A stretch of DNA of 64,000 nt from positions 5,231,501 to 5,295,500 of the forward strand of contig CM049418.1 of assembly GCA_026929865.2 (NCBI GenBank), read 5' to 3'. Numbering within the stretch: the first letter of the stretch is position 1; each line of letters starts with the position of its first letter. Under the pieces are notes generated by a model. It saw only the letters and a program-made list of their open reading frames with translations. It had not been told where the DNA came from and ran no database searches. Positions 1 through 12,511 of this stretch are shown here, one piece after another. Position numbers and translations under genes: made by a program. The DNA is from Hyperoplus lanceolatus. Its lineage: Eukaryota > Chordata > Actinopteri > Uranoscopiformes > Ammodytidae.

Positions 1-898
1 CAGGGCTGTGTTGGACTCAAGTGTTCATTTTGTCACTTGTGTTTGTGTGCATGTAGCGAGGTCAGGACCCCCAGGCCCCCGAGAGCTTGCCTCCAGCATG
101 ACCAACTAACACTACAAACAATTAAAAGCAAACCGTGCGGATGCCTCCCCTCAGCCTCCCACCCCCACCCTCGAGGGGCGCTCAGCTTCATCCAACTCAG
201 GTCGAAAAAAAAAACTACCCAAGATTCCAAGCCAAACCCCTCTGTATCAGGTCTATAACGATGCCGGGCAACGCCGAAAGATGGGAGAGGCAAGATCGAT
301 AACGGCTACAGCCTGTGGACCAGTGTGGAGACAGGGGGCTATTATTAGGACGTCCTTTGTCTTACCACCTGAGCCACTTACACACATAAGATAGTCACAC
401 ACACTCACACACACGTACACGAGGCTCCTCCTCGAGCTTGCGTGTAAGAACAATTGATGCTTGTGGGGAAACAGAGTTTTTTTTATTTTACCACAAGAAC
501 TGTTACAGCGTCTTGTAGAAGCACCGCCGCATATTCACATTACAAACCCAACACACATGCCCCCCCCCCCTTCCATCGCTTTGAATTTCACTTGAATGGA
601 GGCAAGGCTGCTGCAAAATTAATCGCAACTTTGGGCGCAAACAAATAATTCAGACCTCATGCTCTCGTCTGATGCAACGCCGACAAGTCTGCAACACAGC
701 GCGGGGCCGTCACAAAGTCTGTTTGAATTACTGTATTGGGGTTTATTAGCAAAGTGAACGTGGTTAGCGTGGCCAGCCAGCCATCCAGCAAAGATAACCA
801 GTCATCTCCCTGGGCATATGCTGTGTCTGCTGCTCCAGCGCGCCACTGTCAAAGCCATTGTGAATCCTAATGATGCCGCTTGCATCCCAACCGGTCAA
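1..898. other. Intergenic, no gene recognised
   Basis: Short open frames occur on both strands, but none resembles a known protein and none has convincing splice junctions. The segment is mixed-composition DNA with small CA patches near 390-415. Confidence 0.5.
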
Positions 899-908
899 CA
901 CACAAACA

Positions 909-940
<32 letters not shown>

Positions 941-1117
941 TACACACACACACACAGGCTCCCCAGTCTTCGCTCCAAGGGTCCTGACAAAACAGGAGAC
1001 GGCGGGAACTCGTCAGAAGACAGCGATGCCGGTGCGCTCCACCTGCTCACTGATTCTTACGCCTGGAGGAGCCCGAAGGCACTGCCATCACACACCCTCC
1101 CTGTCCGTGGCACACAC

Positions 1118-1160
<43 letters not shown>

Positions 1161-1593
1161 TCGATAGACACAAACATACAGATGCCCACATACATACAGA
1201 CACACAGATCCACTGTGCACATATAGGCTACACCCTGCTCCTACTAGCTTACCTCCCACTTCTTTGCTTCCCAGCATTCTCTCCCTGGCGCCCCCTTACA
1301 ATTCGACCCTTCCCATATCCTGTTGTTTGTCCTCATCCCCTAACCTCCTCGTCACCCCCACCCCCTCTCCAACTGCAGAATGCATGAAACAGCGCGCACA
1401 CACACACACACACACACCTGTCAGGTGACATCAGAGAGTGGGAGAGTTGAAGAGACGTGACAGTGCGGTGAAGGAATGGTGTGCCAGGAACACAGACCTC
1501 TCCGCGTTCACCTCTGCTGTGCTGGAACACAACGCGCTCCCCGACCCCTCAACATAAACACACACACACACACACACACACATACACACACAC
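899..1593. repeat. Cluster of (CA)n microsatellites
   Basis: Four CA tracts lie within 700 bp, at about 899-957, 1,110-1,158, 1,395-1,418 and 1,556-1,593, separated by unique DNA. They create long spurious His-Thr or Cys-Val open frames on the two strands, which are not genes. Confidence 0.95.
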
Positions 1594-4500
1594 CTTTGTG
1601 AAGGATCAGGCCTGTTTGGAGAGTGTACTGGAGAACCTCCAACAGTCAGAGCAGCGCAGGCACGCTGACAAGAGGTAATGTATCCAAGTGTTGAGAGCAA
1701 TTTCTGATAATCAATAGGCGCAGGGAGTGACTCGGATAGCAAGAGACAAAGGCAGAATAGAAGAGGAAACGGAGGCAAGGGGGTATAGGGAGGGCCAGCA
1801 CATGCAGCCCGAAGGCCTTTTCACTATCCATCAAGTTCAACAAGTTGGCCAGTAAAGCTTGCAGCTGCCATATGTGCTGAACCATTTACACAGTGAAGTC
1901 CAACAAGTCAGCAGAACTGAAACATTTTCCAACGCTGTGAGAAAGGACAGCCAATAGTGCTGCACTTCACATTTCTGGGCTCCTTTCTTTTGGTAGATTG
2001 GTAGATTGATTCTTTATTTTAATGGATATAGAAAAGGCGCCAAAACATGGGTGAGGTTATGTCATGTCGACGATGAAAGAAAATGGCATTTTTCAGCGAT
2101 CCTTCACACAACCAAGAGAGAAATGTGGCACCTTGTTTTTGTCTTGTTTTAGCCCTTTGATGCTAATACATTTTAGATTTCTTTTTTCCTCTAAACATGT
2201 TAGATTCTTCAAATAGTGGCTAACAATACTGGCAAGGACAGAAATAAAAGACACACTCCTGCTAAAGATTGCAACACATCAAGCAGCTACATAGTTTTAG
2301 GATGAAATCAAACATTTTTCAACAAAATTTTCCTTGAGGAAACTGACCCTAAAAAGGACCCACATCTGATTCATTCTGAAACGGTCTTCACTGTCCCATT
2401 CGGAAGGACATCAATCAAAAAACACTACAGTACAAGGAGACAATGCTGGTTGAAAGAAAGTGCCAATAGACTAAAAAGGACAAACTAATAATCAGCAATG
2501 CACGTTATAATTTGACGGTTTCCAACAGCAGCAGAATAAGTTATCCAGAGTTCTGATTCCTCTCATTTATGCACAACACATTCAGACCTCTAAATAGTAG
2601 CAATTGTGTTAAGTTTGCTTTAAGCACCTTCTGAATAACTCGAAAAAAAATCATTGAAATCAATAGAGTTGTCAATGACCCTGTGACAGATCGGTGAGCT
2701 GAGGGGATCTTCCTGCCTTCTGCACAGTGTTGTGATACAGACCTCAGCTAAGGCTTTCATAAAGTTTTGTCTATCATAACATTTTTTAATTTCATTTTGC
2801 TAAAGAAGTGTCAGGTTTGGGAAGCCTATCTTGTTTTTCTACATGTTGCATACACAAGATATGTGGTCATCAGTACAGTACACTGTAAGCAAAACTCAAT
2901 GTATTCAAGCCAGCAGAATGAATTAGTAATATGTCTGCACGCTCTGGCCTTGGGAAAACCTCTCTTTATAATTAAGCCACTGGCCGACTCGAGCAAACCA
3001 CCACGTCTCCTCTTGGTTTGAGGGGAATGTTAAAAGCCGTCGCAACTAATTGGTTCCCCTGCCTCCTGTTTGTCATGGGAATGACACAGCGATCAACGCC
3101 CCTCTTCAAGTCCTTCAGAATAGGGAGGCGAAAAAACATGGTGGTTGTCTCGTGTCACGCCAAACACACCGACAGTCGCTCTGGCATTAGTGAAGCCCGA
3201 TGTCACGCTTTACTCACTTACAAGTGGGATCCATTTCTCTCCATTGCATGCTCTGCACCTCTTCATTTGCTTAGGTTTGAGCTAACACAAACAAGCTATG
3301 AACTTTTTCTATTATCCTAAAACAAAAAAGTTATATATCATATGTCTTTGTTCATGCGCCCTCTGCAAGTGTTGGAAATAACTTGTCCCACTCAGCAAAT
3401 GCCTCCATTGTCTAATGCTGCTCCTAATTTCTTTACTTAATTTGCTCTAAAGGAACACTCCAGCATTTATATAAAAAGAAAGGCCCTCCATGCAAATTTT
3501 AAGGGGGCTATTTGCAAGTTAGAGGATGCCACTCGAGCCCATAACTACCCATCTCTAGTGTTGGTTATCCTCTGGATCCACAAGAGCCATTTTCTCGCAG
3601 AGGGGGAGAGTGATTTTGCTTCATCAGGAAGAAGTGGATCTTCTAAAAACAGTCATTTTGTGTCCACATCTTCATCTCGAGGGATGGTGCGGGCTGATTC
3701 TCTGGAGTGCCTCTCCACGCTCTTAAAACTTACATCATGCATTGTTTCGTCCAGCCCATATTGCTCTCGGCCCATCGGGGCGCTGGATTGAGTGTGTGTA
3801 GGTGAGTGGGTGGGCAGCAGGAGTGGGTTCTCTGCTAGATAAGCCAGTAGATGCTGGGATTCCTAATCACTAATAGAAGGTAATTGAAAGTGAGCACTTA
3901 GACACTGCTGGCTGGTGTTCTCCTCATGCGTAATCATGTGCTAGACTCATCGTACTCAACATGCAAAGGGCCCGTTGGCTGATACTATGCATTATATAGG
4001 TGTCAATGTACATTTGCACACAAAGGCAAACAAAAACACAGACTCTCGTATCTACCGCGGATATTGAGCTGAATCTCTGGTTTGCAGGGAGCTGCAGCCT
4101 TGAAAAGTTTAACTGAAATGTGACAACATTTGCGTGGAAACTGTTTGAGTGTGTGAAGAGGATGGGTCACAGAAAGGAGCCTCCACTTCAGTTTTTCTTC
4201 CTCCTTCTCCCGATTCATCTGTCCGTGGCTTTCAGGACAAATGGTACCCTTACCCTGAGCTACTTTTGCCACTCTTAGATAGACTTGAGTAGTCACTGCA
4301 GGCTTTCAATTGGATGCAATATGCAGTACGAGGCCTTGTTCCATTTGTTTAAGTTGAAAGGCAAACAACGGACTCTCAAGAACATGTTGAGTGCGAGTTT
4401 GGGTTACCACACTGTAGGACAGACGAGTGGAAGACGGAGAAATGGATGGAGAATTGTGCTGAATGGCAAAACAATGCTTTTTTTCAATTATTTGGCTTCC

Positions 4501-5237
4501 ACTATGCTTAGTGAGGGTGTGTGGCCGCCACACATATTTACAGGGGGGACCTTGGGAGTGGAAACAACTTTTACAGTTAAACAGTTACAGAAAAAAAAAA
4601 AGGACAAGAAGGGAGAGGCAGCGAGAGGAGCTCCCTGAGAAGTGGAGGGGTGGGGAGTGGTCACGTGATCTTTTTCCGGTTCTGATACAATCCACACATT
4701 TAAACGCTTCGACAGCGATTGGACTGAAATTCTATAGCCGTCCGACTCGCTCAATCAGCCACAATATCTTGCTCCAGCAAACAGAAGCTGTGGTGCAGCT
4801 GCTTAGCACCGGGATAATGATCAGATTAAAAGCTTTGACTGGGGAGACTTGGACTAATGCCAGGTGATGGGAGCAATTTGCTGCCCAATCAACGGTGAAC
4901 GGAGGAGGGGGGAAGTGCACCATTGGCTACTGAAGAGAGCAGGGCGGGGTTATGAGTTGGGGGGCCACGAGTGAAGGTTGGAAGAATCCCAACCCCGAAA
5001 AAAGCAGCTGGTGATTCAACAGATCCTATTGTCAGATTTCATTATATCCTTCTGTCTCTCTCTCTCTCTCTTTCTCAACCTCTGTTTCTCCGTCCACCTC
5101 TGCTGTTCTTCATCTAATCAAGTATTTCCCCCACGTCTTCCTCACTTTCACTCAAAAAAATGATCGGTCAGCAGAAGGCCTCTTTTTTCATGTTTGGCTT
5201 CCCGCACACTCACCTAATCCAATGCAGTGCTCATACA
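1594..5237. other. Intergenic, no gene recognised
   Basis: AT-rich unique sequence with only short open frames lacking recognisable domains. A (TC)n stretch occurs near 5,055-5,080. I see no tRNA, rRNA or TIR element here. Confidence 0.5.
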
Positions 5238-5595
5238 TTAAAGCTATTGTGCGTAACTTCTGTTGCCCCCATGAGGAATTCTGAATAATAATAACAACCC
5301 TGTCGGCACTTCTACATGAAGTAAGCCTCCGGTGATTGCGCATGGATTTTATATAACTTCTTCTGTACAGTAATTCAAGTTTTTTCCATACAGTAGAATC
5401 AACAACTGAAAAATTTCTTGGGCTCTTCTTGGGATTTTGCTGAACTCCTGTGCCAGTGTCGGGGGGAGACACCAGTTTTTGAACACCCACATACTGAGAA
5501 ATACAGAGAGATTTGTGGAGCTGATAGGCTTTTACAACTTTGTGTCAACTCGTTTAACGTCATTTATATCAAAAAGTCACACACTAAAGCTTTAA
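5238..5595. mobile_element. TTAA-bounded MITE, copy 1
   Basis: A small non-autonomous DNA element. It begins TTAAAGCTATTGTGCGTAAC and ends in the approximate reverse complement (GTCACACACTAAAGCTTTAA). It shares its internal blocks with a second copy at 48,436-48,698: CCCATGAGGAATTCTGA near the left end and TTTGTGGAGCTGATAGGCT near the right end. No coding capacity. TTAA at both ends of both copies suggests a TTAA target duplication (piggyBac-like), but TTAA could equally be the outer end of the TIR itself. Confidence 0.8.
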
Positions 5596-5987
5596 AACCA
5601 AAGAAGACTGCACAGGAAAAGAAAAAGAAAAATTCCAAAGAGAAACAGCAAGCACAGGCTGAGGAGACATCTTTGTCAGTGAGAGAAAGACATGAGTGGG
5701 CCGGCGCGCTAATCATCGATCGGATGATTAAGGCAGATGAGGAGGGCTTTTTCCCCCTGGTGAAGGATCTGATTGTTGGTCTCCTCCCGCGCGGTGTCCA
5801 GGGAACACGGTGCCGGCGGCAGCGACTCACGATCAATACACTCAATCACGGCTGAGAGGGGCAGCGTCAGTCACGCTGTGCCAGACTATTAGGACCAAGT
5901 AGGCAGACAGTGAATAACTCCATGCTTCCCTAGTCTCACCTCACACCTCGGGGAGATGCGATGAGCTGGCTGGCTGGTCGGCTGGAA

Positions 5988-5988
<1 letters not shown>

Positions 5989-6050
<62 letters not shown>
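5989..6050. repeat. (GT)n microsatellite
   Basis: About 31 uninterrupted GT units. Confidence 0.97.
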
Positions 6051-6052
<2 letters not shown>

Positions 6053-6765
6053 ACAAATGCTTCGACTTTGGCCAAAGGAAAGTTCCACATTTTTGGGAAA
6101 TAGAGATAAATAGAGACACTGCGTTCATATCTACCTACGAGGGAAACTAGAAAGCCTTTGTCTTTTCTACCAGTTTATCTTTAGGTACAGTGCTGATCAG
6201 CTATGAATTTCTTGTTTTAAAAGAGTGGAGATCCCTTTCATCTGTAAAAATGGAGAGCAAGTGAAGGTCCTCATAAAAGTCCAGTGCATGGTTTGAAATG
6301 ATAAATGTAGAAAGAGCTTCAAGAGGCCCAGGTATGAGTTGTATTTTCCCTGAATCGCTCCAAAGAAGGTGTCAAGTGCAAAGTGGTTATAAGCCATTGC
6401 CAGAATGAGACCAAAAAAGGTCCAAATAATTCCTCTTTTTTGAGGCCTCCATTTCCTATTTTGGATTATGTATAAAACAAACTGTGAGGCACAACCAGAC
6501 TTTAAATGTAGACTTCTTGCCATTTTTTAAAAATTCATATGCAGCGTTAGGATGTCAGAATAAAAGCCCTGTAACACCTGTAAACATTCCAGCACTTCAC
6601 CACTTTACCTATTATGGAATTGAAACAGCCGTAACAACCACTTATTTTACCGCATCCTTCAACTTTACACAATACCATTTTCACATTCTCAAGTCCCTAC
6701 ACTTCAAATCAATACATCGGGAAATCATTGTGTAGAGAAGAATAACAAATCGCTGTGAGCTACTG
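6051..6765. other. Intergenic, no gene recognised
   Basis: Unique AT-rich DNA. The overlapping open frames on the two strands have no recognisable protein similarity. Confidence 0.45.
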
Positions 6766-7835
6766 TGTCGTCAGTGGCGGACTCAGACTGTTTGAAGGGC
6801 AGGGGCGAAAAAATAAAAAGGGCACATTCTGGACAACATGGGGCCCCACCAGCGGACACAGTGGCTTTTCTAACTTGATGGTGTTTTGTTCCCCCAACGG
6901 GGCCTTAAAGGCAGCGCTGCCTTGAAGGTCCTATCCCCTAACCTTAGCAAGCGCTGCCTTGAAGGTCCCATTTGGGGCACTTGTTACATCTCCATGTAGC
7001 ACTTAAAAAAATTGTAGGGCTCATGCAATTAAAAGGGGGGGTCTGCGGGTCCCCCCCCCAGAAAAGATTTTGCTTCAAAGACACTGTTTCCCCTTATTCT
7101 AGCGACTTTATAAACACCAAAATGAGTTGTTCACATCATTGTGCACTTTCACATTTTAGCCAAAGAAAGGAGGATGCCTTGCTGCTTTCATCTTTACTAA
7201 CATTTAAGTAAAAATTAGACTGGAGAAAATTCAATGTGCCGCTACCGTACAGTCTTTGACCTTTGACAGCCAGCTACGGAAACATTTAAGGAAGTTTTCC
7301 TTCATGTTGAGGTGATAGCTGACTATTATCATCTCTCTTGCATGAAATGACCTACACTTGAATGATCTTGAACGCTCAAAAAATGTATATACATTTTAAA
7401 CGGATTATGCAAACTGAAAATATTATATATTAATAATAATATTAAGTTTTTGGCATCTAATTGCGCTTTTCCACTATGGGTACTGACATACTCTTAATCC
7501 GCTTTTTGCTTCGTTATCCAGTGGAGATTTAAGTGCCACTCGATGTAGCTGTTTGTCATGGCGACGCCACATGAAAGCAACGCCTCTTTCGCATTCCCCG
7601 TTCGTCAGCTACCAAGGAGAGGAATGTCTGCACCTCAATAGCTAACCACAACATGTTTTTTTCGGTTTGCCATATTCTTGCTCCAGAGGGCACATCATCA
7701 TCATTTAAGCCAATTGTATGGAGGGGCAACCTAGGGCACTCAATAATTTTTGTTCAAGTGTAAAGGGCAGCCAATAAGGCACTTTCTCTAATTTTCACCA
7801 CCATAGAGGGCACTTTAGCACACTTTTTAAACCAT
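6766..7835. repeat. Probable old interspersed repeat flanking the minisatellite
   Basis: The segment opens with GTCAGTGGCGGACTCAGAC followed by GGGC-rich text, a style seen at ends of fish interspersed repeats. A block containing AGCGCTGCCTTGAAGGTCC occurs twice, near 6,917 and 6,953, and the first copy lies in the palindrome AAGGCAGCGCTGCCTT. A ~70-bp block starting GGGCAGCCAATAAGGCA (about 7,767-7,834) recurs at 8,299-8,371 on the far side of the minisatellite. No open frame is convincing. Family identity is not established. Confidence 0.4.
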
Positions 7836-8273
7836 GGGGGCACCATACGGGCAGAAGGGCACTAGAAGGGCACTAGAAGGGCACCAGACGGGCAGAAGAG
7901 CACTAGAAGGGCACTATAAGGACCAGAAGGGCAGAAGGGCACTATCAGGGCACTATCAGGGCACTAGAAGGGCACTGGAAGGGCACTAGAAGGACCAGAC
8001 GGGCAGAAGGGCACTATCAGGGTACTAGAAGGGCACTAGAAGGACCTGGCGGGCAGAAGGGGACTATCAGGGTACTAGAAGGGCACTAGAAGGACCAGGC
8101 GGGCAGAAGGGGACTATCAGGGTACTAGAAGTGCACCAGATGGGCAGAAGGGCACTAGAAGGACCAGGCGGGCAGAAGGGGACTATCAGGGTACTAGAAG
8201 TGCACCAGATGGGCAGAAGGGCACTAGAAGGAGCAGACGGGCAGAAGGGGACTATCAGGGTACTAGAAGTGCA
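7836..8273. repeat. GGGCACTAGAA-type minisatellite
   Basis: Tandem array built from 8-12 bp modules (GGGCACTAGAA, GGGCAGAA, GGACTATCA, GGACCAGGC). In its right half the modules form a longer higher-order unit of about 65 bp containing GGACCAGGCGGGCAGAAGGG, repeated with few changes. The array produces spurious Gly/Pro/Ser-rich frames on both strands. Confidence 0.85.
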
Positions 8274-8400
8274 CCTAACCATGTTTTGCACGGGAAAAGG
8301 GCAGCCAATAAGGCATTTCCTCTCGTTTTCGGCACTCTTGAAGTGCACTTTAGCGCGCTTTTTCATCCATTGAGCCACCCTATACATGCACCCTCGGGCA
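8274..8400. repeat. Duplicate of the left minisatellite flank
   Basis: The block at 8,299-8,371 (GGGCAGCCAATAAGGCATTT and onward to a TTTAGCGCGCTTTTTCATCC-like end) is a diverged copy of the block at about 7,767-7,834. The minisatellite therefore lies between two copies of its flank. Confidence 0.6.
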
Positions 8401-9377
8401 GCGCCATGTCTTCATAACGCCTCTTGAGAAACCTTGTGAGCTGACTGAAGAACCCCCACCTTCACCTATGGAGGACATCATCCTACGCGGCGGTAACACT
8501 CGTTAGTGGCACAAGAAAGGAGGGGAAGGGAGGACGGCACTTCTTTGCAGACAGCTGTGTCCCTGACAGACAATGGATGGCCCGGGTCCATCTGGATGCA
8601 GCAGCCCTGGACCGAAATGATGTATACATCTTCACTAGCCAATGGGTGCCATCAATCCCTCCTTCACCATGGCGACCAGGGCTGACAGCAAGCTAGGAGC
8701 ATGTCCTCTATCATCTATCTATCTTTATCTTTTTCTGTTAGAGATGTAAACAAATGCATTATTGGTGATTTGAACAGATCATCTTTGCAGGAGTGTTTTG
8801 TTTTGTTTTTCTTCCATGACCTCGTCTGCTCCTTGTATTACTCCAGCTGAAACGCATGGATAAACCATGGAGAATATATGTCAAGAAATCTTTTCAAGAA
8901 ATCGTAGAGATGGTCGCAAAATTGATGCCTGCGTGACTCGATAGTAAAGAGGCAACTGGCGAACTGAGGTTAGGGACCGTCTCAAAAGTGTGAGCAAAAT
9001 TTCGAGAAGGTTTTTTTTATTTATCAATTCCGTCCTTTTTCATTCACCAATTCAGCATATACCATTGCATGCATGATTGTTGGCCCAGTGCAATTTTGAT
9101 TTTTTTTTCTTATTATTAACCAGTTACACAAAATATATTTTGGAAGGAGTAAAGCTTTTTTTCTTAATCAAAAGGTGGCAATCTTATGCAACTCGTATTA
9201 ATTTAGTAAAATATAAATGTGTAAAACATAATGATTTGTATTTTTCGGAGAGCAGTGTACTCTTACAGTAGGTCCGTAGGAGGAGTACAAATGTGAATAG
9301 AAAACGATGTAACACTGAAGATGAACAATGTCCACTATAAAATACCAATACATCATATAGCTTAGTGAAATTAACAG
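8401..9377. other. Intergenic, no gene recognised
   Basis: Unique sequence. Nothing coding or structural is recognised. Confidence 0.45.
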
Positions 9378-9378
9378 A

Positions 9379-9441
<63 letters not shown>
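9378..9441. repeat. (TCTA)n tetranucleotide microsatellite
   Basis: About 16 TCTA units, almost perfect. Confidence 0.95.
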
Positions 9442-9560
9442 TCATTTATTGGGCCTGTTCTCCCTTCTATTCACATGGGGTTTTGAATTCAATACTATCC
9501 TTTTAGTAGACCCCACCTTTGAGTCGAGTGTTTTCAGCATTGCTCTGTAATCTCCATCTT

Positions 9561-9561
<1 letters not shown>

Positions 9562-9612
<51 letters not shown>
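9562..9612. repeat. (TA)n tract left of transposon run
   Basis: About 25 AT units abutting the left TIR of the next element. Confidence 0.95.
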
Positions 9613-9615
<3 letters not shown>

Positions 9616-10284
9616 GGCTGTCAAGCGATTAAAAAAATTAATCTAATTAATTACAGGCTCTGTGATTAATTAATCTAAATTAATCGCATACTTTTATGAC
9701 ACTTTTATACCTGTTTATAAACAGCTGTATAGCCTGCTAGTCTCTCTCTCTCTCTCTCTCTCTCTAACTCTCTCTCTCTCTCTCCGTCTCTCGTAACTTC
9801 TGTCTCCACAACAGACAGCGCTGCACTGCCACAGATGCTTATGCCGATTCATTCACCATCGTCGTACTCATAGGCAAAAATATTGAGAGACACGTTTACG
9901 CGGACGACGAGACAGCTAGCAAACAAAATTGAGACACGGGGAGAAAGATTGAGAGATACTGTTTTGAACCTAGCCTACATTGTTGCACCCACTAAATCAA
10001 TAATGCACAGACACTGGCTGCGGAGAATAAAGTAAGATGTCTTCCTACCTTCATGCTTATTAAACCGTCTATAGAGCCCTCGGCCCCCTGCTTCTCTCTT
10101 TACTTTTCTCCCTTTCACCCGCGCGGGCTGTGTCTGCTTCAGGTGCAGCTCGGTGCAGCTACGCACCACTTTTGCACCGGGTCAAAGGGCATTATAGAAG
10201 TGCGATTAATCTGCGTTAATTTTTTTAATCGCGTTAATTTTTCTGTGATTAATTAATCGAAATTAACGCGTTAATTTGACAGCC

Positions 10285-10287
<3 letters not shown>
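9613..10287. mobile_element. Non-autonomous TIR element A (hAT-like ends)
   Basis: Begins TAGGGCTGTCAA and ends TTGACAGCCCTA, a perfect 12-bp inverted repeat. Both subterminal regions are packed with TTAATTAATC/GATTAATTAA motifs, as in the widespread vertebrate elements with AGGGCTGTCAA ends. An internal (TC)n tract lies at 9,741-9,784. It has no transposase frame. It is embedded in (TA)n on both sides, so an 8-bp target duplication cannot be told from the microsatellite. Confidence 0.8.

Positions 10288-10314
<27 letters not shown>
10288..10314. repeat. (TA)n spacer between elements A and B
   Basis: Pure TA tract separating two unrelated TIR elements. Confidence 0.9.
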
Positions 10315-10319
<5 letters not shown>

Positions 10320-10502
10320 GAAGGTGGGGTGATTTGTGCAACTTTTTACTCAAAGTGATTTTAAAGTGAGGCCTTGACAGTTATGTCTCCAACTCAAATA
10401 TGTACATATATTTCAGGATGTTGTGCATCCCTGGCAATAAAAACTTTGGATCTGGAATAAACTGTTTAAGAAATATAGCTTTCGGAAAAAAAGTTGTCTT
10501 GT

Positions 10503-10539
10503 CGCACAAATCACCCCACGTAGTGGGGTGATTTGTGCG
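10503..10539. repeat. 17-bp perfect palindrome inside element B
   Basis: Arms CGCACAAATCACCCCAC and GTGGGGTGATTTGTGCG around a 3-bp GTA centre. Each arm repeats the terminal inverted-repeat core of the surrounding element. Confidence 0.95.
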
Positions 10540-10689
10540 TCATTGTGTCACAATGACAAAGTCACCATCATCATCTTTCTGGCCATCTGAACTCTCATCA
10601 GTGGTGTCGTTAAGTGGAATTGAGATGTCACTCTCTCCTGAGCTACTGTAGACTATCACTTTCTTTTGGTGACCAGCGTATACAGCCAT

Positions 10690-11040
10690 GCCACTGGCAC
10701 AACTCTCAGAAATGTACTTTGCACTAGTTGCTCCGTGCTTGTGGAACCAACTGCCACCTGACAAATGTGATTCCCCCTACATTTCTGCCTTTAAATCAAG
10801 GCTCAAAACCCATATGTACACCCTGGTGTTTCCTCCCCATTAACCTCTGCACTACTTACTTACCTCTGCACTACTATCTGTGTTTATGTGGATGTATGGG
10901 CTTTACGTCTTTTATTTTGGTTATTGTTATTTTACCTTCATTGTTTACCTACTGAATGCACTATGTACAGCACTTTGGACAGTGCAAACTGTCATAAATG
11001 TGCTTTTATAAATACATTTTACTTACTTACTTACTTATAA
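10690..11040 (+). mobile_element. LINE 3' end fragment (CR1/L2-like)
   Basis: One frame reads LWNQLPPD followed about ten residues later by FKSRLKTH, the typical C-terminal motif of CR1/L2/Rex-type reverse-transcriptase ORFs. After a stop comes a short 3' UTR with GCACTTTGGACAG and a CTTATAAATA-like end, then a short ACTT tandem tail (about 11,020-11,037). The 5' end is truncated; the left boundary given here is approximate. It appears nested in TIR element B. Confidence 0.65.
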
Positions 11041-11452
11041 CTCACCCAGGCCCTTGCGCACAAATCACCCCATCCCCAGAATTTGGGATAATAGGCATGA
11101 TGCAGCAATTTAGGGTTGACATTGTGCTAACTATATAGACTCAAAGTGTAGCATACCAAAGCACTAAAACATGTGTCAAATGTTTTCAAACGTGTCTATA
11201 ATTGTTCAGACACAATAATCAAAAAACCTTGATCATGGAAATTTTACTTTGAAAGGCAAAACACAGTTTTTTGAGCTTAAATGTGCTTATATCTTATTCC
11301 TTGTGTCTCCCTTCTTTACAGGATGAGTCAAATGGATGGCTCTTCTTAAATATGTGGTCACATTTCCAATTTCTTCCACGGTTTTCTAGAAACAAGGGGT
11401 TTTGCAACTTCCAAAATGCACAAATCACCCCACCTTCCCCTATATATATATA

Positions 11453-12499
11453 CAGGGCTGTACGCTTATTTTTTAAAGTGGTAGCACTGGTGCTAGCAAG
11501 CAAAAAAATTCAGTAGCACAAAAATAAATTTGGTAGCACACAAAGTCTGATCGAAAACTTGCATGACCCTAACCCTTGCATTTAGCTCTAATTACCTTTG
11601 AGCATGTCATCTTGGTTTTATTTGAGATTCTCAATGAATATGATATCCTACTGTGCAGTAATAATTGTAGAAAAATTAATAGGGGTGCACTGATTGCAAT
11701 TTAGACAAAAGAGTCTAACCTGCCAATGGCAATTTTTTTGCTGATTCAGAATTATTTCCCCCCCATAGAACTATAAAAATAATGTCTATACCTATATATT
11801 TTTAGAAACATATCATTATTATATTAGGCTAATAATAACAAACATTTTTAGAACATTTCATTCTTTTAATGAAAACTATACTTTAAAACATTGAACATAT
11901 AGCCTATTAAATAAATTAGTAAACATAGTTATACAATTTAGGCCAAGTTAAATAGGTTGTGTCAATCTTTGTTTAAATCATAGATAGTTACTGCTGTTGA
12001 CTGCTTTCTTTATAGGTCCATGGTTGACTGCAGGGCTGTGAAGCGCTAACTTCCTGTTCTTACCTGCTTCAAAATAAGAGTCAACTCGCATTTGGCTAGT
12101 AACCGACTTTTATTGTGAATGCGCACAGGAAATGTTCTGTTTGCACACGCACTAACTTGACTGCGTTAATGTAAAGAGAGCCGTCTCCTTCCTGTTTTAA
12201 CCGTTGGTGAAGTGCTTGTGCGTCCATAATCGCCGCACAAGCACAGATCCCGAGCACACATCTTTCACCAGCCAAAGTGGATTGTAGACATAATAACTTA
12301 CTCGCCTAAGACTAAATTCACCCGCATTTGGAGAGTGTTAATGTAGAGCCCTCTAAGCAGTATTTTTGCATAGCTCCTCTGTGTCTCAAACAGACAGCAT
12401 CTGCTCATTAGCACTGGTGCGACTGGACTTGTATTCATCATCGCACGTGATCAATTTCAGTAGCAAATGCGATCAAAACTGTCGCACTGTACAGCCCTG
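11453..12499. mobile_element. Non-autonomous TIR element C (hAT-like ends)
   Basis: Begins CAGGGCTGTACGC and ends GTACAGCCCTG, an 11-bp terminal inverted repeat. GTAGCAC motifs are repeated near the left end and GTAGCAAATGCGATC occurs near the right end. There is no transposase frame. (TA)n flanks both sides. CAGGG starts are typical of hAT elements; the family is inferred from the ends only. Confidence 0.75.
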
Positions 12500-12511
12500 A
12501 TATATATATTA

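Larger units (their letters stand above)
10315..11442. mobile_element. TIR element B (TAGGGGAAGGTGGGGTGA ends)
   Basis: A perfect 26-bp terminal inverted repeat lies at 10,315-10,340 and 11,417-11,442 (outer part TAGGGGAAGGTGGGGTGA). The TIR core CACAAATCACCCC also occurs internally three more times: twice in a palindrome at 10,503-10,539 and once near 11,059. Such subterminal copies often serve as transposase binding sites. A minus-strand frame (about 10,700 down to 10,540) ends in an acidic Ser/Asp-rich tail with a stop beside the palindrome. It could be a transposase remnant, but I cannot assign a family. A LINE 3' fragment is nested inside. Confidence 0.75.

Noticed and set aside
818..1387. 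Open frames rich in His/Thr over the CA repeats
   Set aside because: They are generated by dinucleotide repeats and have no domain or splice support; the same applies to similar frames near 5,900, 15,400-15,990 and 19,340-19,720.
8067..8387. Ser/Pro-rich repeating frame
   Set aside because: A translation of the minisatellite array, not a gene.
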